Under the pieces are notes generated by a model that was given only the letters and a program-made list of their open reading frames with translations, had not been told where the DNA came from and did no database searches. Below are positions 62,035 to 64,000 of a stretch of DNA of 64,000 nucleotides, piece by piece. Within the stretch, counting starts at the first letter, position 1, and the number at the start of each line of letters is the position of its first letter. This DNA is from Alphaproteobacteria bacterium WMHbin7 (GTDB lineage Bacteria; Pseudomonadota; Alphaproteobacteria; Rhodospirillales; WMHbin7): contig PDZW01000006.1 of NCBI GenBank assembly GCA_002753155.1, positions 1 through 64,000 of the forward strand, read 5' to 3'. The translations under genes and the position numbers were made by a program.

Positions 62035-64000
62035 GTGACCGGCTCGAAAACCGAAAAACCTGCGAAGAGTGACGAGAAAAAAGCCGGTCGAACCAGGGCA
62101 CTGTCCTCTCATGCCAAGTCGAAGCCGTTCATCGTCGGCGTCGGCGCTTCGGCGGGCGGGCTGGAAGCCCTGGAGCGCTTTTTCAGTTCCCTGCCGATCA
62201 CCACCGGTATGGCCTTCGTCGTCATTCAGCACTTATCTCCCGACCATAAGAGCATGATGGTCGATCTGCTGGCCAAACGGACCAGCATGGTGGTGACACA
62301 GGCCGAACACGGCCTGACCGTGGCCGCCGACACCATCTATGTCATCCCGCCCGGCAAGCTGATCACCATCGACCACGGCATTTTGTACCTGTCGGCAAAA
62401 AGCACCACCTCGGGGGTTACGCTTCCCATCGACATCTTCCTGACCTCGCTGGCCAAGGATCAGGGAGCGCGCGCCATCGGCATCATCCTCTCGGGCACGG
62501 GCAGCGATGGAACTCGGGGTCTGCGCGCCATCCACGAACAGGGCGGCATGGTGGTGGTGCAAGACCCCCTAACCGCCCGCTTCGACGGCATGCCGCGCTC
62601 AGCCATCGAGAGCGGCATCGTCGACGACGTGATGATGCCAGAACGCATCTTCGAACGGCTGCTGTCCTATGTTCGCCAAGCCAACAGCGCTCTCGATTTT
62701 CCAAGCCTGGAAGCAGAAGCCGATACGCCCGCAGGGGGCTTAAGCCGAATCTTAAGCATCTTGAATTCGCAGACAGGCACGGATTTCGCCCACTACAAGA
62801 AAACCACGCTGATCCGGCGCATCGAACGGCGCATGCATCTCAATCAGGTAGCCAGCCACGAAGACTATGCCACGCTGCTGACCGCCAACCGCCAGGAGGC
62901 GGAGAATCTAAAGCGCGAGCTTCTGATCAGCGTCACCAATTTCTTTCGCGATACGGACGCCTTCGCCGATCTGAACCGTCAGGCCATCGTCGCCCTGGTC
63001 GCCAAGACTGCGGAAAACGGCAATATCAGGGCCTGGATCTGCGGCTGCGCCACCGGTGAGGAAGCCTATTCGGTCGCCATCCTGTTTTCAGAGGAAATGG
63101 AGCGGGTCGGAAAGTCTCTGGAGATCAAGATATTCGCCACCGACATCGACCGCAACGCCCTTGAAGTGGCCGGCGGCGGAACCTATCCCGAAAGCGTCGT
63201 TTCCGATGTCGATGAACAGCGCAGAAACAAATATTTCAGCAAGAACAACTCCACCTACAAGATCAAGCCGGACATCCGGCGCATGGTGGTGTTCGCGCCA
63301 CACAACGTCATCAAGGACCCGCCCTTCACCAAACTGGACTTGGTTTGCTGCCGCAATCTGCTGATCTATTTCGAATCGAATCTGCAACAGGCCGTTCTGT
63401 CGCGCTTCCAGTTCGCCCTCAAGCAAGGGGGTATGCTCTTCCTGGGCTCCAGCGAGACCCTGGGGCCCCAGGCGGCGGATTTCGAGCCGATCAACGCCAA
63501 GCACCGCCTTTACAGGCTTTTGCATGGCCGCTCGTTGCCGATTACCGAGCTGCGCACGGATTCCGCTCGCGGTTCCGAGCTGCAGCGCGCCTATCCCCAG
63601 CCCACGATCGATCAGGCAAGGCGCGAGGAATTGCGCGCCGTCGAGGAGGGCACGCGCCAGCTTCTCACCGGCTACTGCCCGCCCTCGCTGCTGATCGACG
63701 AAAAGCAGGAGATCATCCATAACTATGGCGGCGTCGAACGCTATCTGCGCATTCCGGCAGGCGAGGCGACGCTCGATGTCTGCCGCCATCTTCCCTCGTC
63801 GATCGGTACATTGGTCGCCGCTACTCTGCACCGGGTTTTTCGCGAGTGGAAGGAAATCAGCATCCAGCAAGCTGATCTTGACAGGGACCAACAGCAGGCA
63901 AGCGAACACCGTGACATTGTGCAGATCAGATTTAAGCCACTGACCCTTCCCAAGGGCGGGCAGCGCTATGTGATGATGCATTTCGTCTCGGTTCCAAAAT
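62035..64000 (+). CDS. CheB-CheR fusion with C-terminal extension (runs off the window)
   Basis: At least 655 residues. The start is GTG at 62035 with GGGGA upstream. After a basic linker, a CheB methylesterase domain (residues ~32-220) has the triad regions GVGASAGGLEAL (Ser), IQHLSPDH (His) and GTGSDGTRGL (Asp). A CheR methyltransferase domain (residues ~240-500) has DFAHYKKTTLIRRIERRM, the SAM loop GCATGEEAYSVAI and CRNLLIYF. A PAS-like region (PPSLLIDEKQEIIHNYGG) follows and probably more sensor domains beyond the edge. No CheY-type receiver precedes CheB. Such fusions modulate chemosensory or stress signalling. Confidence 0.9.
   Translation, partial: MTGSKTEKPAKSDEKKAGRTRALSSHAKSKPFIVGVGASAGGLEALERFFSSLPITTGMAFVVIQHLSPDHKSMMVDLLAKRTSMVVTQAEHGLTVAADTIYVIPPGKLITIDHGILYLSAKSTTSGVTLPIDIFLTSLAKDQGARAIGIILSGTGSDGTRGLRAIHEQGGMVVVQDPLTARFDGMPRSAIESGIVDDVMMPERIFERLLSYVRQANSALDFPSLEAEADTPAGGLSRILSILNSQTGTDFAHYKKTTLIRRIERRMHLNQVASHEDYATLLTANRQEAENLKRELLISVTNFFRDTDAFADLNRQAIVALVAKTAENGNIRAWICGCATGEEAYSVAILFSEEMERVGKSLEIKIFATDIDRNALEVAGGGTYPESVVSDVDEQRRNKYFSKNNSTYKIKPDIRRMVVFAPHNVIKDPPFTKLDLVCCRNLLIYFESNLQQAVLSRFQFALKQGGMLFLGSSETLGPQAADFEPINAKHRLYRLLHGRSLPITELRTDSARGSELQRAYPQPTIDQARREELRAVEEGTRQLLTGYCPPSLLIDEKQEIIHNYGGVERYLRIPAGEATLDVCRHLPSSIGTLVAATLHRVFREWKEISIQQADLDRDQQQASEHRDIVQIRFKPLTLPKGGQRYVMMHFVSVPK

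Noticed and set aside
1-64000. CRISPR arrays, tRNA and rRNA genes
   Set aside because: No regularly spaced direct repeats, no cloverleaf-like segments with CCA-type ends and no rRNA-like stretches were noticed by eye; short RNA genes could still be missed.

Overview
The window looks like part of the chromosome of an alphaproteobacterium of the Rhodospirillales type (Magnetospirillum/Phaeospirillum-like). This rests on high GC, dense operons with 1-4 nt overlaps, a complete cbb3 oxidase locus with an Fnr-type regulator, PHB genes, a TRAP transporter, c-di-GMP signalling proteins, and anaerobic aromatic degradation. The genus is an inference from gene content, not a search result. I saw no tRNA, rRNA, CRISPR array or full-length insertion sequence.

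Layout. 1-2830: two exported proteins, a small lipoprotein and a universal stress protein. 2864-12994: the cbb3 oxidase region on the minus strand, made of ccoNOQP and then ccoGHIS-fnr-panC. Each transcription unit is preceded by an FNR box about 230 bp before its first gene. 13119-14792: a small Cys-containing membrane protein and an RlmI-like rRNA methyltransferase. 14805-24615: a MarR regulator divergent from a nine-gene operon, hcrBCA (4-hydroxybenzoyl-CoA reductase), an aryl-CoA ligase, mocA, yqeB, yqeC, xdhC and selD, with a 35-bp palindromic operator between them. 24618-27547: an HPt protein, a receiver and a PAS/GGDEF/EAL protein. 27596-31758: an aldolase/dehydrogenase fusion and phaAB. 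31814-36392: an asparagine-synthase-like enzyme, two hypothetical genes, a UDP-glucuronate decarboxylase and a phosphatase. 36505-40700: two tandem degenerate EAL paralogues followed by an ABC exporter. 40854-57159: a large cobalamin cluster. 57461-61920: an OmpA-like porin and a DctPQM TRAP transporter. From 62035 to the end: a CheB-CheR fusion cut by the window edge.

How the genes work together. The standout is the hcr operon. The genes known from comparative genomics to mark selenium-dependent molybdenum hydroxylases (yqeB, yqeC, mocA, xdhC-like, selD) follow a 4-hydroxybenzoyl-CoA reductase and its CoA ligase directly. The layout predicts that this anaerobic aromatic reductase carries a labile selenium ligand at its Mo centre, a use I do not know to be described. 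The MarR-family protein probably represses the whole set through the palindrome.

The cobalamin cluster has several oddities: cobQ carries an in-frame ochre stop, a 268-bp element with 25-bp perfect inverted ends separates cobH from cobL and supplies the cobL start codon, and early-cobalt genes (cbiX, cbiG-cobJ fusion) sit beside the late-cobalt chelatase cobN. Two copies of a structured intergenic repeat (at 40.7 and 57.2 kb) show compensatory base changes.
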